This document shows, piece after piece, positions 21,428 to 29,493 of a DNA stretch of 42,243 nt. The stretch lies in NCBI RefSeq assembly GCF_018883605.1, contig NZ_JAHLEM010000094.1, positions 1-42,243 of the forward strand, in the 5' to 3' direction. A program made the translations under genes and the position numbers. Position 1 is the first letter of the stretch, and the number at the start of each line of letters is the position of its first letter. Origin of the DNA: Streptomyces niphimycinicus. GTDB taxonomy: Bacteria > Actinomycetota > Actinomycetes > Streptomycetales > Streptomycetaceae. The notes beneath the pieces were generated by a model. The model made no database searches, had not been told where the DNA came from, and saw only the letters and a list, made by a program, of their open reading frames with translations.

Positions 21428-22747
21428 ATGAGCACCACACAGCAGCCAGCGCCGCCGGGGGAGGAGCCCGCGGCGCCGGAGGAGTCGGTGTCGTACGACC
21501 CCCGTACGGTGCGCCGCGCCATGCTCGCCGGGAGCATCGGCACCCTGATCGAGTACTTCGATTTCAGCGTCTACGGCTATCTCGCCGTGGCGATCGCTCC
21601 ACAGTTCTTCCCGGGCGACGATCCAGCGGCCTCGACGTTGGCGGCGCTCGCGGTGTTCGCGACGGGCCTCGTGGTGCGGCCGATCGGCGGTGTCTTCTTC
21701 GGATGGATCGGCGACCGCTGGGGACGTCGCAAGGCGCTGGTCTCCTCGGTGCTGTGCATGGGGGTGGCCAGCAGCCTCACCGGACTGCTGCCCACCTACA
21801 GCCAGATCGGCGTGTTCGCCGCGGTGCTCCTGTTCATCACCCGGCTGGCGCAGGGCATCTCCTCGGGCGGCGAGTCGGTCGGCGCCTACACCTACATCTA
21901 CGAGTCCGCGCCACCCCAGCGCAGGGCCTTCCTCGGCGCCGTCACGCCCATCGGGTCCAATCTCGGGTTCATGTTCGCGGCCACGACGGCCGGAGCGATC
22001 TCCGCTCTCACCACCAAGGAACAGATGGGCGACTGGGGCTGGCGGCTGCCCTTCCTGATGGCCGTGCCGCTCACCATCCTCTGCCTGTGGGCCCGGCTGC
22101 GGATCGAGGACACCCCGGAATTCAAGGAGGCCGCACAGCGCGCCGACATCCCCGCGGCTCCGATCCGAGAGGTCCTGGCCACCCACCGTACGGCGCTGCT
22201 CCAGTCCGTCGGCCTGGCCATGGCACAGGGTGGCGCCATCTTCCTCGGGCTGACGTACATCGGCATCTACCTGACCACCAACCTGGGATACGACACCACG
22301 CTGGTGTACTGGCTGAGCGCGGGTGTCGTGCTCGTCACCGTGCTGCTCATGGTGCCGGCCGGCCGGCTCGCCGCCCAGTTCGGCTGCCGCCGCGTCCTGA
22401 TGGGCGGGCTGCTGGGCTTCCTGGTGACCGCCTACCCCGCGATGGTGCTCATGGGCCAGGACAGCCTGGCGCTGGCTGGTCTGGCATATCTGCTGCTGAT
22501 GCTGAGCAGCGCGTTCGTACAGGTCCCGGCGGCGAGTCTGTGGCCGCATCTGTTCGAACGCCGGGTCCGCTACACCGGTATGGCGATCGGGTACAACGTC
22601 GGCACCGTTCTCGCGGGCGGTACGGCTCCGTACATCGCGGCCTTCCTGGTCGACCGGACCGGGAACCTGCTCTCCCCGGCGTTCTTCGTCATGCTGGTCT
22701 GCCTGATCGGCATCGGTTCCCTGCTGACCGTCCGCAAGGATGTGTAG
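21428..22747 (+). CDS. MHS-family metabolite:H+ symporter (MFS)
   Basis: This 439-residue inner-membrane importer has about 12 membrane segments. The N-terminal GTLIEYFDFSVYGYLA is the hallmark of the metabolite:H+ symporter family (KgtP, ProP, ShiA relatives), followed by the loop GWIGDRWGRRKAL and an RLAQGISSGGE segment. ATG 21428 is preceded by GAAGGGAG. Members import organic acids, betaines and aromatic acids. With an operator of the regulon upstream and acyl-CoA catabolic genes on both sides, it is the likely uptake system for the pathway substrate. That substrate is not identifiable. Confidence 0.9.
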   Translation: MSTTQQPAPPGEEPAAPEESVSYDPRTVRRAMLAGSIGTLIEYFDFSVYGYLAVAIAPQFFPGDDPAASTLAALAVFATGLVVRPIGGVFFGWIGDRWGRRKALVSSVLCMGVASSLTGLLPTYSQIGVFAAVLLFITRLAQGISSGGESVGAYTYIYESAPPQRRAFLGAVTPIGSNLGFMFAATTAGAISALTTKEQMGDWGWRLPFLMAVPLTILCLWARLRIEDTPEFKEAAQRADIPAAPIREVLATHRTALLQSVGLAMAQGGAIFLGLTYIGIYLTTNLGYDTTLVYWLSAGVVLVTVLLMVPAGRLAAQFGCRRVLMGGLLGFLVTAYPAMVLMGQDSLALAGLAYLLLMLSSAFVQVPAASLWPHLFERRVRYTGMAIGYNVGTVLAGGTAPYIAAFLVDRTGNLLSPAFFVMLVCLIGIGSLLTVRKDV

Positions 22748-22755
22748 CGGGCGCT

Positions 22756-22790
22756 CGGCCGTGGCGGCGGCAGGCCGCCACGCACGGCCG
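22756..22790. terminator. Hairpin after the MHS transporter
   Basis: CGGCCGTG (22756-22763) pairs with CACGGCCG (22783-22790), with further GC pairing inside. It lies between convergent genes and probably ends transcription from both sides. Confidence 0.65.
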
Positions 22791-22801
22791 CGGGCATCTC
22801 G

Positions 22802-22852
22802 GCGCCACGCCAATCCGCGCGCCACGCCAATCCGCGCGCCGCGCTAATCCGC
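22802..22852. repeat. 17-nt tandem repeat, three copies
   Basis: Two perfect copies and one altered copy of GCGCCACGCCAATCCGC run into the 3' end of the SDR gene. The SDR stop codon lies in the third copy. Confidence 0.85.
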
Positions 22853-23587
22853 GGCGGAGTGGCCGCCGTGGCCGATGGTCTGGCCGCCGTCGATGAGGAA
22901 CTCTCCGCCCGTGGTGTACGAGGCGTCGTCGCTCGCGAGGAAGAGCACCATGCGGGTGACCTCCTCGGGCTCGCCGATGCGCCGCACCGGCTGATGGGCG
23001 AAGAGCGTGGGTGAGGCGGTCTCACCCATGGACGTACGGATGACACCCGGGTGGACGGAGTTCACCCGCACCCCGCTGCCCGCCATGTCCAGTGCGGCGG
23101 CCTTGGTCATCCCGCGCACCCCCCACTTGCTCGCCACATAGCCGATGCCACCGGCGAAACCCGTCATACCGGCGGCCGAGGAGACATTGACGACGGCCCC
23201 CTGGCCACGGTCGCGCATGCGGGGGAGGACGGTGTGCATGCCGAGGAACGCGCCCACCAGATTGACGTCGATGATCCGGCGGAACTGCTCGGGCGACTGC
23301 TGCTCCACACCGCCGTAGTGCATGATCCCCGCGTTGTTGACCAGGACATCCACCGGGCCGAGGGTGTCCTCGACCGTGCGCACGACCGAACGCCACTGCG
23401 CTTCGTCGGTGACGTCGAGGTGGCAGTACCGGGTGTCGGGGAGTTCCCCGGCCAGGGCCTCCCCTTCGTCGTCCAGGACGTCACAGACGGCGACCCGGGC
23501 GCCCTCCGCGACCAGGCCCCGTACATGTGTGGCGCCCATGCCCCGGGCACCGCCGGTGACGATCGCCACTTTTCCGTCGAAGCGCAT
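22844..23587 (-). CDS. Short-chain dehydrogenase/reductase
   Basis: This 247-residue classical SDR has TGGARGMG near the N-terminus, NNAG, NVSS and the YVASK catalytic pair. ATG 23587 follows GGAAGGGAAG. It is the second gene of a minus-strand unit whose first gene is a zinc alcohol dehydrogenase, with a 136-nt gap. The pair suggests sequential oxidation or reduction of alcohol and keto groups. It is similar in type to FabG/20-beta-HSD-like SDRs and the substrate is unknown. Confidence 0.9.
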   Translation of the reverse strand: MRFDGKVAIVTGGARGMGATHVRGLVAEGARVAVCDVLDDEGEALAGELPDTRYCHLDVTDEAQWRSVVRTVEDTLGPVDVLVNNAGIMHYGGVEQQSPEQFRRIIDVNLVGAFLGMHTVLPRMRDRGQGAVVNVSSAAGMTGFAGGIGYVASKWGVRGMTKAAALDMAGSGVRVNSVHPGVIRTSMGETASPTLFAHQPVRRIGEPEEVTRMVLFLASDDASYTTGGEFLIDGGQTIGHGGHSAAD

Positions 23588-23723
23588 GCTGAACTTCCCT
23601 TCCGCGTACGTGAGTTGCCGACATCCGTGAGCGTGCGCGCCCGTGAGTCCGAGTGTCCACAAGCCCGCGCGTCCGTGGGCCCCGCGTCCATGAGCCGGAG
23701 CCATCGGTCCACCGCGAATGTGA

Positions 23724-24764
23724 TCAGTCCGGTACGAGCACGGTCCGGCCCCGCGCCCGGCCCCGGCGAAGCCGGTCGATCGCCTCCGCGGCGGCCGACA
23801 GCGGCAAGCGCTCCGTCTCGACCTGAAGCGCCCCCGAACGTGCCAGCGCGACGACCGCGGCCAGTTCCTGGCGCGTTCCCCAGAAGGGCAGTGAGAGCCG
23901 GAAACCGGGTGGGAGGACACCCGGTTTGGACACCGTCAGGCTGCCGCCGCCGCTTCCCACGACGGCGAGTTCGCCGCCGGGGCGCAGGACACCGGTCGCG
24001 AGTTCCAGCGTCTGTGGGGCGCCGACGAAGTCGAAGACGGCGTCCGCTCCCACGCCACCGCTGCGTGTCCTCAGGACGCGGGCGGTGTCCGGCCGCATCA
24101 GGGTGCCGAAGTCCGCGCCGGAGCGGTCCGCGAGAGCCAGGGCGTCCTCCCGGACATCCACCGCCAGCACACGGCTCGCGGTGGTCGCGCGGAGGGCCTG
24201 GACGGCGAGGTGGCCGAGCCCGCCGACACCGATGACGACGGCGGTGGTGCCCTCGCCGAGGGCGGGCCGGAGTCCGGCCACGGCGTGGTAGGACGTCAGG
24301 CCCGCGTCGGAGAGCGGGGCGGCCTGGTCGGCCGGCAGATCGCCGATCGGCACCAGATGGCGGGCGGAGGGGACGAGCAGATACTCGGCCATTCCGCCGT
24401 CCCGGCCCAGTCCGGCCCCGTGCCAGCCGAGGGTGTTCCGCCGGTCGCAGTAGTTGTCGGAGCCCGCGGCGCACCGGGCGCAGGAGCCGCAGCCCCACGG
24501 CCCGTAGAGCACCACGCGGTCACCTGCGCTCACCCCGTCGGCGGCGGGCCCCAGGGCCGTGACCTGCCCGGCGACCTCATGGCCGAGGGTGAACGGCAGC
24601 AGATAGGGGAGCGCGCCCGGAGCGCCGTCGATGACATGCAGATCGGAGCGGCACAACCCGGCGGCTTCGACCCGCACCAGCACCTCGGCGCCGTGGGGGA
24701 CGGGCCGCTCGACCTCTGCCGGTGCCGGAGCCTCGCCCCAGGCCATCAGCCGCAGTGCCCTCAT
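23724..24764 (-). CDS. Zinc-dependent alcohol dehydrogenase
   Basis: This 346-residue MDR-family dehydrogenase has catalytic zinc ligands Cys38, His62/Glu63 and probably Asp153 (in LSDAG), a structural zinc lobe with Cys92, 95, 98 and 106, and the NAD(P) motif GVGGLG at 179-184. ATG 24764 is chosen because it sits right before the family core; upstream in-frame codons add only a short basic leader. Its 5' region is shared with a divergent SDR and carries operator site 4. It would oxidise a primary or secondary alcohol to aldehyde or ketone in the pathway. Confidence 0.92.
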   Translation of the reverse strand: MRALRLMAWGEAPAPAEVERPVPHGAEVLVRVEAAGLCRSDLHVIDGAPGALPYLLPFTLGHEVAGQVTALGPAADGVSAGDRVVLYGPWGCGSCARCAAGSDNYCDRRNTLGWHGAGLGRDGGMAEYLLVPSARHLVPIGDLPADQAAPLSDAGLTSYHAVAGLRPALGEGTTAVVIGVGGLGHLAVQALRATTASRVLAVDVREDALALADRSGADFGTLMRPDTARVLRTRSGGVGADAVFDFVGAPQTLELATGVLRPGGELAVVGSGGGSLTVSKPGVLPPGFRLSLPFWGTRQELAAVVALARSGALQVETERLPLSAAAEAIDRLRRGRARGRTVLVPD

Positions 24765-24781
24765 CTTCACCGTCCAGGGTC

Positions 24782-24811
24782 TTGTCAGCGCTGCGGCTGC
24801 CACGGTAGCAG
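24782..24811 (+). promoter_or_regulatory. Candidate promoter of the plus-strand SDR gene
   Basis: TTGTCA (24782-24787) and TAGCAG (24806-24811) are 18 nt apart. The promoter at 37244-37273 has the same -35, the same spacing and TAGCAT, and also has its operator just downstream of the -10. Confidence 0.5.
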
Positions 24812-24814
24812 AGG

Positions 24815-24827
24815 TGAAGTCAGTTCA
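24815..24827. promoter_or_regulatory. TGAA-N5-TTCA operator, site 4
   Basis: TGAAGTCAGTTCA is a perfect match to the half-site pattern. It overlaps the predicted transcription start of the plus-strand SDR and lies 51 nt upstream of the divergent alcohol dehydrogenase start. Confidence 0.75.
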
Positions 24828-24859
24828 ATAGATGGCTGAGGCAACGGAAGGGGATCGGT

Positions 24860-25660
24860 GTGGCGAGCGAAGAGGTCCGCACGGGGAGGTTCGCCGACAG
24901 GGTCGCGATGGTGACGGGGGCCGCCTCGGGCATCGGCGCGGCGGTCGCCCGGCAACTGGCCGCGGAAGGGGCGCGGGCCGTCGTCCTGGCGGACGTGAAC
25001 GGCGACGGCGCGGCGGCCGTGGCCGAGGGACCGCCCGCCTCCCGGGCACTCGCGCTCGACGTCACGGACGCGGCGGGCGTCGACAGTGCCGTCCAGGATG
25101 TACTGCACCGGTACGGGCGCCTCGACATCCTGGTGCACGCGGCGGGGGCCGACGATCCGGAGGCGAAGCAACGCATCGCGGACGCGGCCGTCGAAGGCCG
25201 TCCGGTCGAGCTGACCGATTCCCTCGACGACGCCTCCTGGCGGCGGGTCGTGCGCGTGAACCTGGATGGAACCTTCCATGTGCTGCGCGCCGCGGTGCGG
25301 GTCATGCGGCCCCGCGGGGCCGGAGCGATCGTGGTGATCGGATCGTCGTCGGCCTTCGACGCGCCCGTCGGCTACCCGCACTACGCCGCCTCCAAGGCGG
25401 GTGTGCACGCCCTGGCCCAGGCCGTGGCCAAGGAGGTCATCGCGTCCGGGATCCGGGTGAACCTGGTGGCGCCGGGGCCCACGGACACGGGGATGGCGGC
25501 CCGCACCCCCGAGGCGCTGCGGTCTACCTTCGCCGACCCGCGGGTGCGCCCGTACGCGACGCCCGAGGAGATATCCGAGATCGCCCTCTTCCTCGCGAGC
25601 GATGCCGCGGCGAACCTCGGCGCGGTGCTGCTCGCCAATGGTGGCCGGTTCACCGCCTGA
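24860..25660 (+). CDS. Short-chain dehydrogenase/reductase
   Basis: This 266-residue SDR has TGAASGIG, the VHAAG variant of NNAG, GSSS and the YAASK catalytic pair. GTG 24860 follows GGAAGGGG. It is a single gene with its own predicted promoter and operator, divergent from the alcohol dehydrogenase. An insertion around residues 100-125 (DDPEAKQRIADAAVEGR) is longer than in the other SDRs here and may shape the substrate pocket. Substrate unknown. Confidence 0.9.
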   Translation: MASEEVRTGRFADRVAMVTGAASGIGAAVARQLAAEGARAVVLADVNGDGAAAVAEGPPASRALALDVTDAAGVDSAVQDVLHRYGRLDILVHAAGADDPEAKQRIADAAVEGRPVELTDSLDDASWRRVVRVNLDGTFHVLRAAVRVMRPRGAGAIVVIGSSSAFDAPVGYPHYAASKAGVHALAQAVAKEVIASGIRVNLVAPGPTDTGMAARTPEALRSTFADPRVRPYATPEEISEIALFLASDAAANLGAVLLANGGRFTA

Positions 25661-25679
25661 GCGGAGCCGGGCGCACCCC

Positions 25680-25713
25680 GATCCGGGGCGCACCCTGATC
25701 CGGGGCGCGCCCT
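25680..25713. repeat. 17-nt tandem repeat with a short hairpin
   Basis: Two near-perfect copies of GATCCGGGGCGCACCCT, plus a partial third, follow the SDR stop codon. CCCCG-ATC-CGGGG at 25676-25688 can form a 5-bp hairpin and may act as a weak terminator. Confidence 0.75.
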
Positions 25714-25747
25714 GATCCCGCCCGCCCGATCCTGGCGCCGGATGGTC

Positions 25748-25776
25748 TTGCCTGCCTGGAGTCCCATGCCTACGGT
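25748..25776 (+). promoter_or_regulatory. Candidate promoter of the acyl-CoA dehydrogenase gene
   Basis: TTGCCT (25748-25753) and TACGGT (25771-25776) are 17 nt apart, with operator site 5 starting 3 nt after the -10. Confidence 0.45.
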
Positions 25777-25778
25777 CA

Positions 25779-25791
25779 TGAATTGAGTTCA
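25779..25791. promoter_or_regulatory. TGAA-N5-TTCA operator, site 5
   Basis: TGAATTGAGTTCA is a perfect match and close to fully palindromic when flanks are included (GAATTGAGTTCAATTC). It lies 45 nt before the acyl-CoA dehydrogenase start. Confidence 0.8.
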
Positions 25792-25835
25792 ATTCTTGCG
25801 CTCCTCGCCCGCCGTACGAGCACGATGGAGATCCC

Positions 25836-27002
25836 ATGCACCGTCGCCACCCCGAGATCGACCCCCAGTTGCTGTCCGAAACGGATGAACAGCGACAACT
25901 GCGCACCGTCCTGCGGGACCTCTATGCCGAGGCGAGTGGTATCGAGGAGGTGCGCAAGCATCTGGCCACCCCGCGCGGATACGACGAGGCGCTCTGGGCC
26001 CGGCTCGCGGGCGAGATCGGCGTCCACGGCCTGGCCATTCCGGAGGAGTACGGCGGGTCGGGCTTCACCTTCGCCGAGCTGGCCGTGGCCCTGGAGGAAT
26101 CCGGGCGCGCCCTGTACTGCGCGCCGCTGCTCCCCACGGTGGTCCTGGCCGCACACGCCCTGCTGCTCAGCGGCGACCGTACGGCATGCGAGCGCTATCT
26201 GCCCCGGATCGCCGACGGCACGCTCACCGCCACCGTGGCCGGGTTCGGCCCCGATGGCCGTTCCGGTGGGTCCCGCGAGCCCGCCGTCACCGCGGAACAG
26301 GGGAGCAACGGCTGGGTGCTGTGCGGCCGGGCGGACTTCGTGCTCGACGGGGCCGGCGCGGAGCTGGTCCTCGTACGCGCCGGAACACCCGCCGGACCTC
26401 GGATCTTCGCCTGTGAGCCCGCCCCCGGCACCTGCCTGCGGACCCCGCGCCGCGTCCTGGACGAGACGCGGCGCCAGGCGCTGGTGGAGTTCAGGGGTGC
26501 CCCGGCCACCGCCGTGGGCACGGCGGAGCAGGCCGAGGGCGCGGTTTCGGCCACGCTGGACACCGGGCGGGCCGCGCTGGCGGCCGAGCAGGTCGGCGGC
26601 AGCGGGCACGCGCTGGGCGCCACGGTCGCCTTCGTGGCCCAGCGCCACCAGTTCGGCCGCCCCATCGGGTCCTTCCAGGCCGTCAAGCACCGGCTGGCCG
26701 ATGTGCTGGTGGCGCTGGAGGCGGCGCGCTCGGGGTCCGCGTACGCGACCGCCTGCGCCGCCATCGCCTCGCCGCAGTTGCCGGTGGCCGCCTGCGCCGC
26801 CGCCGTGGTCTGCTCCGAGACCTTCCGCATGGCGACGGCCGAGTACGTCCAGTTGCACGGCGGGATCGGCTTCACCTGGGAGCACCCGGCTCATCTGTAT
26901 GTGCGCCGGGCGCGCGGCGCCGAGGTGCTGTTCGGCACGGCGGACCAGCACCGGACCCGGCTCGCCGGGCTCGTGGGCCTCGCCCCTCGCCCCGCCGCCT
27001 GA
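25836..27002 (+). CDS. Acyl-CoA dehydrogenase (FadE-type, likely non-catalytic or partner subunit)
   Basis: This 388-residue member of the acyl-CoA dehydrogenase superfamily has IPEEYGGSG near residue 70, RHQFGRPIGSFQAVKHRLAD and the C-terminal QLHGGIGFTWEHPAHLY. The loop that carries the catalytic Glu or Asp in the other three dehydrogenases of this window is absent here. This recalls heterotetrameric actinobacterial FadE pairs in which one subunit lacks the base. The 401-residue enzyme at 29494 is a possible partner. ATG 25836 follows GGAG. It is transcribed from its own predicted promoter. The partnership is inference. Confidence 0.85.
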   Translation: MHRRHPEIDPQLLSETDEQRQLRTVLRDLYAEASGIEEVRKHLATPRGYDEALWARLAGEIGVHGLAIPEEYGGSGFTFAELAVALEESGRALYCAPLLPTVVLAAHALLLSGDRTACERYLPRIADGTLTATVAGFGPDGRSGGSREPAVTAEQGSNGWVLCGRADFVLDGAGAELVLVRAGTPAGPRIFACEPAPGTCLRTPRRVLDETRRQALVEFRGAPATAVGTAEQAEGAVSATLDTGRAALAAEQVGGSGHALGATVAFVAQRHQFGRPIGSFQAVKHRLADVLVALEAARSGSAYATACAAIASPQLPVAACAAAVVCSETFRMATAEYVQLHGGIGFTWEHPAHLYVRRARGAEVLFGTADQHRTRLAGLVGLAPRPAA

Positions 27003-27065
27003 ACCCGAATAGGTGTGTCTCGATCAAGGGCTTGACACCGTGCGGCTCCGGAATCAAAGTTGTAA

Positions 27066-27078
27066 TGAATTCAGTTCA
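27066..27078. promoter_or_regulatory. TGAA-N5-TTCA operator, site 6
   Basis: TGAATTCAGTTCA is a perfect match, 18 nt before the start of the large plus-strand operon. A TTGACA hexamer lies at 27032-27037, but no convincing -10 at normal spacing was found. Confidence 0.75.
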
Positions 27079-27096
27079 GTTTCAGAGGGGTGAGGG

Positions 27097-27885
27097 ATGA
27101 CAACGGAAGAAGAGATCCAGTTCGAGCGCGACGGCCACGTCGCCCGTGTGTGGCTCAACCGTCCGTGGAAGAAGAACTGCGTCACCGTGCCGATCCTGGA
27201 CCGGCTCGACGAGATCATCACCGAGGTGGACGAGGACCCCGAGCTGCGGGTCCTGGTGGTGCGCGGCCGTGGCGGCACGTTCTGCTCGGGGTTCGACCTC
27301 GACAGCCTGAAGGCCGACTACGTCGGCAAGTCGAACGCGATCGACGTCGCGGTGAAGTCCGCGAAGGTGTGCGACCGCCTGTACTCGATGAAGACCCCCT
27401 CGGTCGCGGTCCTGGAGGGCCATGTCACCGCGGGCGGCTTCGAGATCATGATCTCCTGCGACTTCGCCATCTCCGCCGACGACGCGAAGATCGGCGACTT
27501 CCACATCCGCCGCGCGCTGTTCGGCGGGGCCGGTCCGATCTACCGGGTGCCGCGCATGATCGGCATCCGTAAGACCAAGGAGCTGATGCTCACCGGCAAG
27601 CTGCTCTCCGGCATCGAGGCCGCCGAGTTCGGCCTGATCAACAAGTCGGCCCCGGCCGAGGAGCTGGACGCGACGGTCGAGGAGTTCATCAGCCACCTCG
27701 CCGACAAGAGCCCCTTCACCATGTGGCTCACGAAGATGACGATCGACCGCAGCCTGGACGCCGACACCCAGTCCCTGATGGTGATGGAGCACCTCGCCGT
27801 GGGCGTGGCGCTCAACTCCGAGGACGCGAACGAGGGCGTGTCGGCGTTCCTGGAGAAGCGCGAACCCAAGTGGCAGGGGCGCTGA
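27097..27885 (+). CDS. Enoyl-CoA hydratase/isomerase (crotonase fold)
   Basis: This 262-residue crotonase-fold protein has an oxyanion-hole segment CSGFDLDSL and GGFEIMISCDFAIS. Glu116 matches the first catalytic Glu of enoyl-CoA hydratase (Glu144 in rat). The second catalytic Glu (Glu164) is replaced, by alignment, with His136 in IGDFHIRR, so simple hydration may not be its reaction. ATG 27097 is preceded by GAGGGGTGAGGG. It is the first gene of a run that continues to 36454 with only short gaps. It could be a hydratase, isomerase or C-C hydrolase. Confidence 0.9.
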   Translation: MTTEEEIQFERDGHVARVWLNRPWKKNCVTVPILDRLDEIITEVDEDPELRVLVVRGRGGTFCSGFDLDSLKADYVGKSNAIDVAVKSAKVCDRLYSMKTPSVAVLEGHVTAGGFEIMISCDFAISADDAKIGDFHIRRALFGGAGPIYRVPRMIGIRKTKELMLTGKLLSGIEAAEFGLINKSAPAEELDATVEEFISHLADKSPFTMWLTKMTIDRSLDADTQSLMVMEHLAVGVALNSEDANEGVSAFLEKREPKWQGR

Positions 27886-27890
27886 TCCGG

Positions 27891-28274
27891 ATGACCACGG
27901 ATCCGCGGAGCCCTGCCGCCGGCGGGCTCCAGGGCGCACGCTGCTCCGGCTGCTCGGTGACGGTGTACCCCGCGGACGACACGTGCCCGCGCTGCGGAGG
28001 GCCGGCCGATCCGGCGGCCCTCCAGGGCACGGGCACGCTGTGGACCTGGACGGTGCAGCGGTACGCCCCCAAGTCGCCGCCCTACCAGGCCCCGCCCGGA
28101 GGCTTCGAGCCGTTCGCGCTCGGCTATGTCGAGCTGGCGGAGGGCGTGCGGGTGGCCGCCGTCCTCGATGTCGAGGACCTCGACGCCGTCCGCATCGGCA
28201 TGCCGCTCTCCGTGACCGCCGGTCCCGGGGTGCCCCGGGCCAGACCCACACCCCTGAGCGAGGAGGGCTCTTGA
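27891..28274 (+). CDS. DUF35/OB-fold zinc-ribbon acyl-CoA-binding protein
   Basis: This 127-residue protein has an N-terminal rubredoxin-like zinc ribbon (CSGC and CPRC, first half) followed by an OB-fold with GTLWTWTVQRY and FALGYVEL. DUF35 proteins bind acyl-CoA and work as partners of thiolase-like enzymes, for example with Ltp2 aldolase in steroid side-chain breakdown. It starts 6 nt after the hydratase stop and its TGA overlaps the TTG start of the thiolase-like gene, which fits a two-subunit enzyme. Confidence 0.9.
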   Translation: MTTDPRSPAAGGLQGARCSGCSVTVYPADDTCPRCGGPADPAALQGTGTLWTWTVQRYAPKSPPYQAPPGGFEPFALGYVELAEGVRVAAVLDVEDLDAVRIGMPLSVTAGPGVPRARPTPLSEEGS

Positions 28275-29416
28275 GCACCGATGTGCTGATCTGCGGCGCG
28301 GGGCGCACCCCGTTCGGCCGGTCGGAGGCGGCCGGCCGGCAGCTCGCCGTCGCCGCCGTGAACGCCGCGCTGGCGGACGCCGGGATCGCGTGGCCGCGGG
28401 TGCGGGCCGCGTTCGGCGGCAGCGACAGCGCGGGCCTCGCGGACACCCTGGTGGCCCAACTCGGCCTCACCGGGCTGCCGTTCGTCAATGTGAAGAACGG
28501 CTGCGCCACCGGTGGCAGCGCACTGATCTCCGCCGTGAACGCGATCCGCTCCGGTATGGCGGACGTCGTCCTCGCCGTCGGCTTCGACAAACACCCGCGC
28601 GGCGCCTTCGACCCCAGGCCCGAGGACTGGGGCCTGGGCGCGGAGTACGGCAGCGACGGGCTGATGGTGACCACCCAGTTCTTCGGCATGAAGATCCAGC
28701 GCTATATGCTCGACCACGGGATCACCCCGCGGACCCTGGCGCTGGTCGCCGAGAAGGCGTACCGCAACGGTGGCCTGACCCCCGAGGCATGGCGGCGCGA
28801 ACCGGTGTCCGCCGCGGAGATCCTGGAATCCGGCATGGTCAGCGATCCGCTGACCCGCTTCATGTTCTGCTCCCCGGGAGCGGGCGCGGCGGCGCTGGTC
28901 CTCTGCTCGCCCGAGGCCGCCCGCGCGATGGACGGCACACCGGTCACCCTGCGCTCGGCGGCCGTACGCACCCGGCGCTTCGGCTCGTTCGAGGTGTTCA
29001 GCCCGTGGATTCCCGGGGGCACACTGACCAGCGTCAGCCGTGACGCCTCGGCCGCCGCCTTCGAGGAGGCGGGGCTCGGCCCCGGCGATGTCGACGTCTG
29101 CCAGCTTCAGGACACCGAGAGTGGCGCCGAGGTCATGCACATGGCCGAGTGCGGATTCTGCGAGGACGGCGAGCAGGAGCGGCTGATCGCCTCCGGCGCC
29201 ACCGCGATCGGCGGGACACTGCCGGTCAACACCGACGGCGGCTGCATCGCCAACGGCGAACCCATCGGCGCCTCGGGACTGCGCCAGGTCTACGAGGTCG
29301 TCCAGCAACTGCGCGGCCGGGCCGGTGAGCGCCAGGTCCCGGACCGCCCCAGGATCGGCTTCACCCATGTGTACGGCGCCCCCGGCGTGAGCGCCTGCAC
29401 GGTCCTGTCCCGTTGA
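28271..29416 (+). CDS. Thiolase-superfamily protein (SCP-x/Ltp type), possible aldolase
   Basis: This 381-residue thiolase-fold protein has Cys78 in KNGCATGGSAL, at the nucleophile region, and a C-terminal YGAPGVSACTV with Cys376. The usual GHP motif with the catalytic His is GEPIGASG here (Glu330). Loss of that His and the coupled DUF35 gene point to a lipid-transfer-protein-type enzyme, perhaps a retro-aldolase like Ltp2, rather than a plain beta-ketothiolase. The TTG 28271 start overlaps the upstream stop and follows AGGAGGG. The reaction is inferred. Confidence 0.85.
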   Translation: MSTDVLICGAGRTPFGRSEAAGRQLAVAAVNAALADAGIAWPRVRAAFGGSDSAGLADTLVAQLGLTGLPFVNVKNGCATGGSALISAVNAIRSGMADVVLAVGFDKHPRGAFDPRPEDWGLGAEYGSDGLMVTTQFFGMKIQRYMLDHGITPRTLALVAEKAYRNGGLTPEAWRREPVSAAEILESGMVSDPLTRFMFCSPGAGAAALVLCSPEAARAMDGTPVTLRSAAVRTRRFGSFEVFSPWIPGGTLTSVSRDASAAAFEEAGLGPGDVDVCQLQDTESGAEVMHMAECGFCEDGEQERLIASGATAIGGTLPVNTDGGCIANGEPIGASGLRQVYEVVQQLRGRAGERQVPDRPRIGFTHVYGAPGVSACTVLSR

Positions 29417-29463
29417 AAGTCCCGCCGAATGTCCCGCCGAATGTCCGGCGGAACGTCCCGCCG
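29416..29463 (+). repeat. 12-nt tandem repeat, four copies, between operon genes
   Basis: Four units of the form AANGTCCCGCCG follow the thiolase-like stop. The third unit is inverted in its core (CCGGCGG), so CCGCCG (29434-29439) and CGGCGG (29446-29451) can form a hairpin. The array could dampen or stabilise the operon mRNA. Confidence 0.85.
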
Positions 29464-29493
29464 AACGGCCCCCGATCGGAGGTGGAGGAAGAG

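Noticed and set aside
29413..29493. Earlier TTG start for the acyl-CoA dehydrogenase
   Set aside because: It would add a repeat-encoded Pro-rich leader and has no ribosome-binding site, while ATG 29494 has GGAGG at ideal spacing.
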